A DNA stretch of 13,296 nucleotides, taken from contig JAQUWC010000062.1 of NCBI GenBank assembly GCA_028693085.1, forward strand, positions 1 to 13,296. Reading direction: 5' to 3'. The notes under the pieces were generated by a model, which worked only from the letters and a program-made list of their open reading frames with translations, made no database searches and was not told where the DNA came from. Shown in pieces: positions 1 to 7,360 of this stretch. The DNA is from UBA5266 sp002411545 (GTDB taxonomy: Bacteria > Bacteroidota > Bacteroidia > Bacteroidales > WCHB1-69). The position numbers and the translations under genes are program-made. Position 1 is the first letter of the stretch; the number at the start of each line of letters is the position of its first letter.

Positions 1-361
1 GAATCGATTGTAAAGCGCATTTGATACGATGACTCATTTTGTATCTTACTTTCACGTTTTTAATAGTTTCCGGAATTACTTCTTGCGGGGTGTCGACGGC
101 TTTGCTACACATGGAAGGATAGTATTTGCCTAAATCTCCATAATCAATTTTATACCCTTGATCGCATTCTGTTTCAATGTACTCAACTAAATTGTATAAA
201 ACAGCCATAATATCACTTTGTGTTACGGTGGATCGTTTTTCGGCATACTTAACAAAATCTTTAATGTATTTTGTCCCTTTGTAGTTTATGACTGCACAAT
301 ACTTTACTTTTCCGCCGCCTTTTACTCCCGCTTCGGTGCATTTACGAATTTTGTATTCCAT
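1..361 (-). CDS. HU-related histone-like DNA-binding protein, C-terminus cut by window edge
   Basis: This reading frame starts at an ATG (361-359) and stays open to base 1, giving 120 residues with the C-terminus outside the window. It begins MEYKIRKCTE and contains VTQSDIMAVLYNLVEYIETE (about 46-65) followed by QGYKIDYGDLGKYYPSM. This is the pattern of an HU/IHF helix pair leading into the beta-arm. It fits the Bacteroidota-specific family of putative histone-like DNA-binding proteins (about 140-150 residues), so perhaps 20-30 residues are missing. The N-terminal KIRKC..GVKGGGKVKYCAVINYKGTKY is basic and strand-rich, as in that family. The role inferred from family is nucleoid binding or DNA bending; no specific target can be deduced. 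A TAnnTTTG promoter box lies about 95 bases upstream. Family assignment is from recalled motif patterns, not a search. Confidence 0.82.
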   Translation of the reverse strand, partial: MEYKIRKCTEAGVKGGGKVKYCAVINYKGTKYIKDFVKYAEKRSTVTQSDIMAVLYNLVEYIETECDQGYKIDYGDLGKYYPSMCSKAVDTPQEVIPETIKNVKVRYKMSHRIKCALQSI

Positions 362-454
362 GGTTTTAATTTTTTAATTATTTATAAATGAGTTTGTTTA
401 AAATGAAGGAAAAAATAGTGTTTTTTTTCATGTTCCATCCATTTTAAATCTGAG

Positions 455-482
455 CAAAAATATATTTTTTTTTCATATAAAA
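455..482 (-). promoter_or_regulatory. Putative Bacteroidota-type promoter of the histone-like gene
   Basis: On the minus strand TATTTTTG (462-455) matches the Bacteroidota -7 consensus TAnnTTTG. A TTTT (482-479) stands 16 bases upstream, slightly closer than the usual spacing for the TTTG -33 element. Transcription would start near 450 and give a leader of roughly 85-90 bases. The surroundings are very AT-rich, so a chance match is possible. Confidence 0.35.
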
Positions 483-623
483 CGATTAATGGAAAAATAT
501 TTCGTAAAAAAATGAAAATAAATACTATATGGAGATATTAAAAACGAAACATTCATTTTATTACGATTTTGTGATGCATTATATCGAAAAAGATAATTAC
601 TATTATCGGATAAAATCCAACAT

Positions 624-646
624 ATTCTGAGCGAAGCGAAGAATCT
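624..646. repeat. Fragment resembling a dispersed bacterial intergenic repeat
   Basis: The core TTCTGAGCGAAGCGAAGAAT (625-644) is markedly GC-richer than its surroundings. It has ATTCT/AGAAT inverted ends (624-628 and 640-644) around a GCGAAGCGA centre. From memory, near-identical strings (CATTCTGAGCGAAGCGAAGA and variants) recur in intergenic DNA of many unrelated bacteria, including Bacteroidota. Only one copy is visible here, so the repeat call rests on recognition rather than on repetition within the window. Confidence 0.5.
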
Positions 647-689
647 GTTACTCATAACTTATTTTTCCCGACAACAATGAATAATACTA

Positions 690-729
690 TAAAAAAAGAG
701 GGTGTTTTTTTTAATTTAAACACCCTCTT
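690..729 (-). terminator. Strong rho-independent terminator of the korDABC unit
   Basis: A perfect 12-base-pair stem is formed by AAGAGGGTGTTT (696-707) and AAACACCCTCTT (718-729), with a 10-base AT loop. Read on the minus strand, the stem is followed at once by a run of seven U (697-691, overlapping the stem by two). It lies 26 bases beyond the korC stop codon, so it marks the 3' end of the minus-strand block. No gene on the plus strand ends near here. Confidence 0.88.
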
Positions 730-754
730 GGCAATATCTATGTAAAATTATTCT

Positions 755-1306
755 TTACAAGGTATGGTATTCTTTGATGATTTCGCCTCCAATGGCGATG
801 GCTTTCAAGTTATCGGGAATTAATTTATGGTGACGTTCGGGGAGGGATTTTTCCAATCCTTTACGCATAAATTCTTCCTGGATAATGGGTTTATATTTCA
901 AGAAACCTCCTAATACTATCATATTGAATAATTTCGAAATACCTATTTCGGTTGCTTTGTCTGTAGCAGCAATTTGATAGATATTGATGTCTTTACGTTC
1001 GGGATGACGGGTAATGCCGTTGGGGTCGTAAATCAACATACCGCCGGGTTTCACCGATTTTTCGAATTTATCCATGGATTGTTGATTGAGTATGATGGCC
1101 GTATCAAAAACGGAGAGTACGGGCGAACTGATGCGTTCGTCGCTGATGATTACGGTAACATTCGAGGTGCCACCGCGCATTTCGGGACCGTAGCTGGGCA
1201 TCCAACTTACTTCTTTGTTTTGCATAATACCGGAATAGGCGAGAATTTTCCCCATGGAAAGAACGCCTTGTCCTCCGAAACCGGCTATGATTATTTCTTC
1301 TGTCAT
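755..1306 (-). CDS. korC: 2-oxoacid:ferredoxin oxidoreductase, gamma subunit
   Basis: This 183-residue protein is the gamma (POR/KOR catalytic-domain family) subunit of a 2-oxoacid:acceptor oxidoreductase. These enzymes oxidatively decarboxylate a 2-oxoacid to an acyl-CoA and pass electrons to ferredoxin in the cytoplasm. The N-terminus IIIAGFGGQGVLSMGKILA carries the GFGGQG loop (9-14), and PSYGPEMRGGTSN (37-49) is the second hallmark of the family. The length is normal for a stand-alone gamma subunit. It is the last gene of korDABC, 39 bases after korB, and is followed by a strong terminator. The sequence alone does not decide between 2-oxoglutarate (Kor) and branched-chain 2-oxoacid (Vor) as substrate; Bacteroidales homologues have been named both ways. 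Confidence 0.93.
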   Translation of the reverse strand: MTEEIIIAGFGGQGVLSMGKILAYSGIMQNKEVSWMPSYGPEMRGGTSNVTVIISDERISSPVLSVFDTAIILNQQSMDKFEKSVKPGGMLIYDPNGITRHPERKDINIYQIAATDKATEIGISKLFNMIVLGGFLKYKPIIQEEFMRKGLEKSLPERHHKLIPDNLKAIAIGGEIIKEYHTL

Positions 1307-1345
1307 ATTATTATATTTTTATCATTTAGACATTCCGTTATTTAC

Positions 1346-2110
1346 TTATTTCGACACTTTTAAATCACCAAGCGGGTAGAAGGGCAACATGTTCTCTTCC
1401 AACCATTGGTTGGCGGCGGTGGGTGTCATTTTCCAACCCGAATTGCAATTGGAAACGATTTCGACAAAGGAAACGCCTTTGTTTTCTTTTTGGTTTTCAA
1501 AAGCTTGACGGATGGCCCGTTTGCATTTACGTACCAAGGCAGGTGTGTAAACCGCCTGACGGGTAACATAACATGTGCCGGGAAGTTGTGCTAAAAGTTC
1601 AGTGATTTTTAAAGGATTTCCCATGAGGTGGGTATCTCTTCCGTAAGGGGAAGTCGAAGTTTTCATGTCTTCGAGGGTGGTGGGGGCCATTTGTCCGCCG
1701 GTCATACCGTAGATCCCGTTGTTGATAAATATCATGGTGATATTTTCGCCGCGGTTGCAGGCATGAATGGTTTCGCCGGTACCGATAGCTGCTAAGTCAC
1801 CGTCGCCTTGATAGGAAAATACAAAGAAGTCGGGTTTCAAACGTTTTACGGCTGTTGCCAAAGCAGGAGCACGGCCGTGAGCGGCTTCTTGCATATCGAC
1901 TTCAAAATAATTGTATGCCAATACGGAGCATCCTACGGGAGCTATGCCGATGGTTTTTTCTTGAATGCCCATTTCTTCTATTACTTCGGCCACTAAACGA
2001 TGTGCCGTTCCGTGTCCGCAGCCCGGACAATAGTGCATTACGTTTTCGGTAAGAACAGGGGTTCTTCTGTAAACTAAGTTTTCGGGTTTTATTATATCTT
2101 CTCTATTCAT
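1346..2110 (-). CDS. korB: 2-oxoacid:ferredoxin oxidoreductase, beta subunit (thiamine diphosphate-binding)
   Basis: This 254-residue beta subunit carries the thiamine diphosphate site of the complex. The cofactor motif runs from GDGD (102-105) to INNGIYGMTGGQ (129-140), the classic GDG-x(~25)-NN arrangement that holds Mg2+ and the diphosphate. CPGCGHG (28-34) gives C28 and C31. With C61 (PVGCS) and C222 (VSNCNSG) these are plausible ligands of the [4Fe-4S] cluster found in this subunit class. HGRAPA (78-83) is also typical. The gene starts two bases after the korA stop, so the two are very probably translationally coupled. The size matches the short, single-domain beta subunits of four-subunit enzymes. 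Cluster ligation is inferred from the family; substrate choice (2-oxoglutarate or branched-chain oxoacid) remains open. Confidence 0.94.
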   Translation of the reverse strand: MNREDIIKPENLVYRRTPVLTENVMHYCPGCGHGTAHRLVAEVIEEMGIQEKTIGIAPVGCSVLAYNYFEVDMQEAAHGRAPALATAVKRLKPDFFVFSYQGDGDLAAIGTGETIHACNRGENITMIFINNGIYGMTGGQMAPTTLEDMKTSTSPYGRDTHLMGNPLKITELLAQLPGTCYVTRQAVYTPALVRKCKRAIRQAFENQKENKGVSFVEIVSNCNSGWKMTPTAANQWLEENMLPFYPLGDLKVSK

Positions 2111-2112
2111 GA

Positions 2113-3195
2113 TTAACCTCCGATTATTTTTGTTTCTAATGCGTGTAATACTTCTTGGGGCGTAGGGATGATGCCTCCGAAACGTCCGTAATGTTCCACT
2201 TTGATTTTATGTTTGGTAGCCAATAAGACGTCTTCTACCATCTGACCGGCACTCATTTCAACGGATAGCATTCCTTTCACTTTGTCGGCCATTTCGCCTA
2301 ATATTTTGCTCGGGAAGGGCCATAAGGTAATGGGTCGCAACAAACCGACTTTAATGCCTTTTTCTCTTCCTAATTGAATGGCTTTTTGGCAAATACGAGC
2401 CGATGAGCCGTAGGCAACAAAGATATATTCCGCATCGTCGCAGTTGATCATCTCGTAACGGACTTCGTTGGCTTCGCATTCTCTGTATTTCTTTTGAATA
2501 CGTATGTTCACTTGTTCTTGTTTGGAGGAATCCAATTCCAAAGAAGTGATGATAACGTGGGGTGTATTCGGATTTTTTCCGGTGGTAGCCCAGGGGAAAG
2601 ATTTTTTAATGTATTCATCGGTCCAACGTGGCAGGTAATCACCGATTTCGACTTTTTCCATTACTTGACCAATCACACCGTCGGAAAGAATCATGGCGGG
2701 GTTGCGGTATTTGAAAGCGAGTTCAAAAGCCAATCCCACAAAATCATACATTTCTTGTACCGAAGCCGGAGCTAAGGTGATGAGGCGATAGTCGCCGTGA
2801 CCGCCGCCTTTGGTAGTTTGGAAATAGTCGGCTTGCGAAGGTTGGATGGTTCCCAGTCCGGGACCTCCGCGAACGACGTTAACCACTAAACAAGGAAGTT
2901 CGGCTCCTGCTATATAGGATAAACCTTCTTGCATCAAACTGATACCAGGACTCGAAGAGGTGGTCATCACTCTTTTGCCGCAAGCGGCGCCGCCGTAAAC
3001 CATGTTGATGGAGGCTACTTCGCTCTCGGCTTGTAATACTACCATGCCGGTTTTTTTATAAGGCTCTTCGGCCATTAAATGTTCCAAAATTTCCGATTGG
3101 GGGGTGATGGGATAACCAAAATAACCGTCGACACCGTAGCGGATAGCGGCTTCGGCTATGGCTTCATTCCCTTTCATTAATCTTAATTCCTTCAT
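2113..3195 (-). CDS. korA: 2-oxoacid:ferredoxin oxidoreductase, alpha subunit (KorA/VorB type)
   Basis: This 360-residue alpha subunit contains the pyrimidine-binding domain and the transketolase C-terminal-like domain. GYPITPQSEI (27-36) is the signature loop of 2-oxoacid ferredoxin oxidoreductase alpha chains. E57 (QAESEVASI) is the conserved region expected to contact the thiamine ring. TSSSPGISLM (79-88) and RGGPGLGTIQPSQAD (109-123) follow in the usual order. The C-terminal half from about 255 (AEYIFVAYGSSAR) is the second domain. No N-terminal gamma domain is fused, since that function is encoded separately by korC. The gene lies 30 bases after korD and two bases before korB. The family is certain, but the protein is called 2-oxoglutarate oxidoreductase alpha in some annotations and 3-methyl-2-oxobutanoate dehydrogenase VorB in others. 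Confidence 0.94.
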   Translation of the reverse strand: MKELRLMKGNEAIAEAAIRYGVDGYFGYPITPQSEILEHLMAEEPYKKTGMVVLQAESEVASINMVYGGAACGKRVMTTSSSPGISLMQEGLSYIAGAELPCLVVNVVRGGPGLGTIQPSQADYFQTTKGGGHGDYRLITLAPASVQEMYDFVGLAFELAFKYRNPAMILSDGVIGQVMEKVEIGDYLPRWTDEYIKKSFPWATTGKNPNTPHVIITSLELDSSKQEQVNIRIQKKYRECEANEVRYEMINCDDAEYIFVAYGSSARICQKAIQLGREKGIKVGLLRPITLWPFPSKILGEMADKVKGMLSVEMSAGQMVEDVLLATKHKIKVEHYGRFGGIIPTPQEVLHALETKIIGG

Positions 3196-3225
3196 ATTAT
3201 TTTTTTTACTTTGTTAATACTACAT

Positions 3226-3438
3226 TTACTTTGCCCGATAAACGGTGATTACTCCATCCGGACATACTACGGCACAATTGGCACATCCAATACAATTGTC
3301 GTTTTGGACTTCCAAATAATTGTAGCCTTTTTGGTTGACTTTTTTCGCTAAAGCGATGACTTTGTTCGGACACGCAGGTATGCAAACACCGCAACCTTTG
3401 CATCTTTCAATATCAATTACTATTGCTCCTTTTGCCAT
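3226..3438 (-). CDS. korD: 2x[4Fe-4S] ferredoxin-like delta subunit of the 2-oxoacid oxidoreductase
   Basis: This 70-residue dicluster ferredoxin has two complete CxxCxxCxxxCP motifs: CKGCGVCIPACP (C13, C16, C19, C23) and CIGCANCAVVCP (C49, C52, C55, C59). Each binds one [4Fe-4S] cluster, with the usual exchange of the fourth cysteine. It would carry electrons from the thiamine/cluster centre of KorAB to a free ferredoxin. Its position directly before korA, and its size, mark it as the delta subunit rather than an independent ferredoxin. It starts 46 bases after yidC with no terminator between, so cotranscription with yidC is possible. The leader holds a nine-T run (3443-3451 on the plus strand) and no Shine-Dalgarno sequence. 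Confidence 0.93.
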   Translation of the reverse strand: MAKGAIVIDIERCKGCGVCIPACPNKVIALAKKVNQKGYNYLEVQNDNCIGCANCAVVCPDGVITVYRAK

Positions 3439-3484
3439 TATGTTTTTTTTTAATTATTTATATGTTGATTTATTATTTTATTAA

Positions 3485-5440
3485 TTATCTTTTTTTCTTT
3501 GCCGGAGGATATTTCCCTTGTTGTGCCGCTTGCTGGGCTTTCATCATATCTTCCATGCGTTGTTGCCATTTCGATTTTTTTATGGGTTTTGCTTTCACGC
3601 TCATCATTTTTTTACGTAATTTTTCTTCGTTGATGGTGAAACGGAAAAAGCCCATTTGAATGAAAGTGATGATGTTAACAAGGAAATAGTAGTAACTTAA
3701 TCCTGATGAATAGTTGTTGAAAATGCCTAAGAACATGATTGGCATTAAATACATCATCCATTTCATCATCTTCATTTGTTGTTCGTTGCCGGCTGTTGTC
3801 ATCATTTTATTGTTAATGATGGTATAGATTAAGGTAGCGGCAGTCATCAGCAAGGTAAACAAACTGACGTGGTCTCCATAAAAAGGTATGTTGAAGGGCA
3901 AATCCAGTATGGAATCATAACTCGAAAGGTCATCAGCCCACAGGAAGGGTTGTTGTCGGAGCTCATAGGCCGAAGGAAAGAAGCGGAACAAGGCAATTAA
4001 AATGGGCATTTGCAATAACATAGGCAAACAACCGGCCATGGGTTTAATGCCTACTTGTTTGTACATGGCCATGACGGCTTGTTGTTTTTTCATCGCATCT
4101 TCTTGCTTGGGATAGCGTTTGCTGATTTCTTCCATTTCGGGTTTTACCACCCTCATCTTGGCCGTCGATTTATAACTGGTATAAGCTAAGGGAAGTAATA
4201 CCATTTTCAAGATAATGGTAAGTATTAAAATGATGATGCCGTAATTCCAGTTAAAACGTTCGAAAAAACCGAAAATGGGAATTACCGCATATTTATTTAT
4301 CCATGAAATCAAGGACCCGCCCAGTTGGATTTGATTTTCTAATTCGATTTTATATTTTTTTAAGATAGTATACTTATTGGGGCCGAAATAGAATTGGAAA
4401 CCGATTTCTTCATCTGCCAGATTACTTAGGGGAAAGGTGATATTGGCTTTGAGGGTTTTCAGTGTATTGTTTTGTTCGTTGCCATCCATGTTGACGACCA
4501 TGGTAGCATTCGAGAACTCTTTATCGGCAATGATGGTCGAAGTGAAGAAATGTTGTTTGAAAGATATCCATTTTAATCCGGCTTGATAAGCCACCGAGTC
4601 GCCTTTGGTGTCGCTTTCCTGCAGGTTTTCCACGTCTTCAATGTCGCTGTAATATATGGTCGTGGCTATTTTTTCGTTTTTATAACTCTTTTCCTGTCGG
4701 TTGAGTTGAGCAATCCAATGGAAAGAGAGTTCCCGTTGAGTTTGGTTTAAATAGGCATCCATGCCGTGGAAACGAAGTTTGACACCGGTTAGATAATCAT
4801 TTCCTTTCACGGTATAGGCATATTCGATATAACGTGCTGTATCGATGATGGAATCGCTTGCATTGGGATATAAGCGCATGGCAAAACGCAAGGAGTCGTT
4901 TCCGCTGACGGTATGCTTTTTACCGGATTCTATTTCAACAGGGAGAAAATAAAAGTCGTTGGTGTTTAATTCTAGGTAATTGGAGAAGAAGGTAAAACCG
5001 AATTGATTATGAGGGTTGTTGGCATCGAACAAAACAACGGGTTTGTGGTCGTAGGTCAACACATTTTTTAATTCGACCGATTCAATACGCCCGCCTTTTT
5101 TTGCGATGCTAAGTTTATATAAATCGTTTTCTATCAGAATAGGATCTGTATTTTCAGGAACTTGAGCGGCTGTAACAAAAGCGCCGTATTGCGATTGTAG
5201 GTTTTCGAACGTTGTGTTTGTTGCGTTGTTTGCCGATGGGGCAGTGATGTCGGTTTCTTCTTTGTTTACACTGTCATTGAATGAGACTGTATCGATGGGG
5301 ATTTCCTCTTGAATAAGCGCTAAGGAATCTTGTATGCGTTTCTTTTGTGCCAGTTCTTCTTTCGATGGACTCATCCATACACTATAACCTATTAAGAGCC
5401 CCATTATCAACACTAAGCCTATGATTGTCTTTCTATCCAT
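3485..5440 (-). CDS. yidC: Membrane protein insertase YidC
   Basis: This 651-residue protein is an Oxa1/YidC/Alb3 insertase, which places membrane proteins in the inner membrane alone or with Sec. The first transmembrane helix is at about 5-22 (TIIGLVLIMGLLIGYSVW). A large periplasmic domain follows (about 25-375, beta-sandwich type with ENDLYKLSIAKKGGRIESVE). The conserved core starts near 378 (SWINKYAVIPIFGFF) and has helices at about 399-420, 470-490, 525-543 and 560-600. KSTAKMR (424-430) contains the arginine expected in the hydrophilic groove. MAGCLPMLLQMPILIALFRF (468-487) is the family signature region. The C-terminal tail from about 607 is rich in Lys, Gln and Met (ends PPAKKKR), suiting ribosome contact. 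Length is normal for Bacteroidota. A TATCTTTG box 32 bases upstream suggests its own promoter. Confidence 0.97.
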   Translation of the reverse strand: MDRKTIIGLVLIMGLLIGYSVWMSPSKEELAQKKRIQDSLALIQEEIPIDTVSFNDSVNKEETDITAPSANNATNTTFENLQSQYGAFVTAAQVPENTDPILIENDLYKLSIAKKGGRIESVELKNVLTYDHKPVVLFDANNPHNQFGFTFFSNYLELNTNDFYFLPVEIESGKKHTVSGNDSLRFAMRLYPNASDSIIDTARYIEYAYTVKGNDYLTGVKLRFHGMDAYLNQTQRELSFHWIAQLNRQEKSYKNEKIATTIYYSDIEDVENLQESDTKGDSVAYQAGLKWISFKQHFFTSTIIADKEFSNATMVVNMDGNEQNNTLKTLKANITFPLSNLADEEIGFQFYFGPNKYTILKKYKIELENQIQLGGSLISWINKYAVIPIFGFFERFNWNYGIIILILTIILKMVLLPLAYTSYKSTAKMRVVKPEMEEISKRYPKQEDAMKKQQAVMAMYKQVGIKPMAGCLPMLLQMPILIALFRFFPSAYELRQQPFLWADDLSSYDSILDLPFNIPFYGDHVSLFTLLMTAATLIYTIINNKMMTTAGNEQQMKMMKWMMYLMPIMFLGIFNNYSSGLSYYYFLVNIITFIQMGFFRFTINEEKLRKKMMSVKAKPIKKSKWQQRMEDMMKAQQAAQQGKYPPAKKKR

Positions 5441-5472
5441 GTAATTCTTTTCTTATATAAAATATTTGCGTG

Positions 5473-5507
5473 CAAAGATACACAAATAATACATCTGATT
5501 TTTAAAA
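5473..5507 (-). promoter_or_regulatory. Putative promoter of yidC (possibly yidC-korDABC)
   Basis: On the minus strand TATCTTTG (5480-5473) fits TAnnTTTG exactly, and a TTTT (5507-5504) lies 23 bases upstream as an imperfect TTTG -33 element. It sits in the 67-base gap between the lepA stop and the yidC start and would give a leader of about 25 bases. Confidence 0.6.
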
Positions 5508-7295
5508 TTAATCTATTTTCAGTACAGCTAAAAAGGCCGATTGCGGAACTTCCACATTGCCGATTTGCCGCATGCGTTTTTTGCCTTTCTTTTGTTTTTC
5601 GAGCAGTTTTCGTTTGCGCGTAATGTCGCCGCCATAGCATTTGGAGGTAACATCTTTTCTGACAGCTTTGATGGTTTCACGGGCAATGATTTTTGAGCCT
5701 ATGGCCGCTTGGATGGCAATGTCGAATTGTTGACGGGGTATCAATTCTTTCAATTTTTCGCACATGCGTCGACCAAAGGAGTAGGCATTGTCCACATAGA
5801 TGAGGGTTGAAAGAGCATCGACCGGGTCGCCGTTGAGCAATATGTCTAACTTAGCCAGTTTAGAGGGTTTATAGCCACTTACATAGTAATCGAAAGAAGC
5901 ATAGCCTTTGGAACAGCTTTTTAATTTATCGTAAAAATCGAATACGATTTCACCCAAGGGAAGCTCAAAAGTGATTTCAATGCGGTTGGTGGTAAGATAT
6001 ACTTGTGATTTCATAATGCCACGTTTATCCAGGCATAGTTTCATAATAGCACCAATGTAATCTGATTTTGAAATGATTTGTGCCGTGATATAAGGTTCTT
6101 CGATGTGATCTATGTAGTTTAATGCCGGCATGCCGGAAGGATTATGTACTTCCAGTATTTCATTTTTGGTGGTATGAATTTTATAAGAAACATTGGGGAC
6201 GGTGGTGATTACATCCATGTCGAATTCACGGTCGAGGCGTTCTTGAATGATTTCCATGTGTAAGAGGCCTAAGAAACCGCAACGGAATCCGAAACCGAGT
6301 GCCATGGACGATTCAGGTTCGAAACTCAGGGAGGCATCGTTGAGCTGGAGCTTTTCCAAAGAAGAACGCAATTCTTCATAATCGTCGGAGTCGACCGGAT
6401 ATATACCGGCAAAGACCATGGGCTTTACGTCTTTAAATCCTTCTATCGCTTTCTCGCAAGGACGTTCTACGTGGGTAATGGTGTCGCCCACTTTAACGTC
6501 TTTGGCCACTTTAATTCCTGAAATAATATATCCCACATCTCCGGCTTGCAGCAAGTCGCGCGATTCGTTGTTTACATTCAATATGCCGATTTCGTCGGCA
6601 TAGTACTCTTTACCACTGGCGACAAATTTCACATGGTCGTTTTTTCGGATTTGTCCGTTCATAATGCGGAAATAAGCAATGATTCCGCGAAAGGAGTTAA
6701 ACATCGAATCGAAAATCAAGGCTTGCAGGGGAGCGTTCACATCGCCTTTTGGGGAACGTATTTTATGTATAATATGATCTAGTATGTTTTCAACACCGTA
6801 GCCGGTTTTGGCACTGGCTTCTAATATATCCTCATACTTGCATCCTATGAGGTCGATGATTTGATCTTTTACTTCTTCAGGCATGGCGCTGGGCATATCC
6901 ATTTTATTCAATACGGGGATGATATCCAAGTCGTGTTCTATGGCCAAATAGAGATTGGAAATGGTTTGCGCTTGTATGCCTTGGGTAGCATCTACTACTA
7001 ACAGAGCTCCTTCACAAGCGGCAATGGAACGCGACACTTCATAGGAAAAATCAACGTGTCCCGGGGTGTCTATTAAATTTAAAATATAGTGTTTGCCTTC
7101 GTAGTCATATTTCATTTGTATGGCATGACTTTTAATGGTAATGCCTTTTTCTCTTTCCAAATCCATATTGTCGAGCATTTGGTTTTGGAATTCTCTTTCA
7201 TTCACGGTGCCTGTATATTGTAAAAGCCTGTCGGCTAAGGTGCTTTTCCCATGATCGATGTGTGCAATGATACAAAAGTTTCGTATGTGGTCCAT
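5508..7295 (-). CDS. lepA: Elongation factor 4 (LepA), ribosome-associated GTPase
   Basis: This 595-residue protein is a complete EF4/LepA, a translational GTPase that binds the ribosome and affects elongation or assembly. All GTPase boxes are visible: G1 AHIDHGKST (11-19), G2 around GITI (51-54), G3 DTPGH (76-80), G4 NKMD (130-133) and G5 SAK (161-163). A beta-barrel domain and EF-G-like domains III and V follow. The LepA-specific C-terminal domain is present (GGDITRKRKLLEKQKKGKK, starting about 54 residues from the end) and distinguishes it from EF-G, TypA and RF3. Length is exactly that expected. It starts 65 bases after purB. The leader is A-rich (AAATAAAAAGAATAG) without a Shine-Dalgarno motif. 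No good promoter is seen directly upstream, so it may be read through from purB. Confidence 0.98.
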   Translation of the reverse strand: MDHIRNFCIIAHIDHGKSTLADRLLQYTGTVNEREFQNQMLDNMDLEREKGITIKSHAIQMKYDYEGKHYILNLIDTPGHVDFSYEVSRSIAACEGALLVVDATQGIQAQTISNLYLAIEHDLDIIPVLNKMDMPSAMPEEVKDQIIDLIGCKYEDILEASAKTGYGVENILDHIIHKIRSPKGDVNAPLQALIFDSMFNSFRGIIAYFRIMNGQIRKNDHVKFVASGKEYYADEIGILNVNNESRDLLQAGDVGYIISGIKVAKDVKVGDTITHVERPCEKAIEGFKDVKPMVFAGIYPVDSDDYEELRSSLEKLQLNDASLSFEPESSMALGFGFRCGFLGLLHMEIIQERLDREFDMDVITTVPNVSYKIHTTKNEILEVHNPSGMPALNYIDHIEEPYITAQIISKSDYIGAIMKLCLDKRGIMKSQVYLTTNRIEITFELPLGEIVFDFYDKLKSCSKGYASFDYYVSGYKPSKLAKLDILLNGDPVDALSTLIYVDNAYSFGRRMCEKLKELIPRQQFDIAIQAAIGSKIIARETIKAVRKDVTSKCYGGDITRKRKLLEKQKKGKKRMRQIGNVEVPQSAFLAVLKID

Positions 7296-7360
7296 CTATT
7301 CTTTTTATTTCGTTTTTTTTTATTTTCTATATATAAATTTAATGTATGATTGCCTTTGCT

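Larger units (their letters stand above)
362..754. other. AT-rich gene-free stretch between histone-like gene and korC
   Basis: I see no convincing gene in these 393 bases. The stretch holds the leader and promoter of the histone-like gene (about 362-483), several short TTATC/GATAA palindromic pieces (for example 603-613), a GC-richer repeat-like element at 624-646, and the terminator of the korDABC unit at 690-729. One 60-residue frame on the minus strand (655-473) has a composition dominated by Phe, Asn, Ile, Ser and Tyr, as expected of translated AT-rich non-coding DNA. Confidence 0.7.

Noticed and set aside
473..655. 60-residue frame on the minus strand in the gap beside the histone-like gene
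   Set aside because: Composition is that of translated AT-rich DNA, it has no recognisable motif or ribosome site, and it runs through the repeat-like element at 624-646 and into the histone-like gene's promoter area.
974..1363. 129-residue plus-strand frame opposite korC
   Set aside because: It lies wholly antisense to a clearly conserved gene and has no motif of its own; a shadow frame.
3206..3403. 65-residue minus-strand frame overlapping korD
   Set aside because: It overlaps the ferredoxin gene in another frame; its scattered cysteines come from the Cys-rich ferredoxin sequence and do not form cluster motifs.
3443..3451. Nine-T run in the korD leader as a possible phase-variation tract
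   Set aside because: It lies outside codons and outside any visible promoter, and poly-A/T runs are common in these leaders; korD is a housekeeping gene.
5419..5640. 73-residue minus-strand frame across the lepA-yidC junction
   Set aside because: It overlaps the conserved 3' end of lepA and start of yidC in a different frame and would cover the yidC promoter; no family resemblance.
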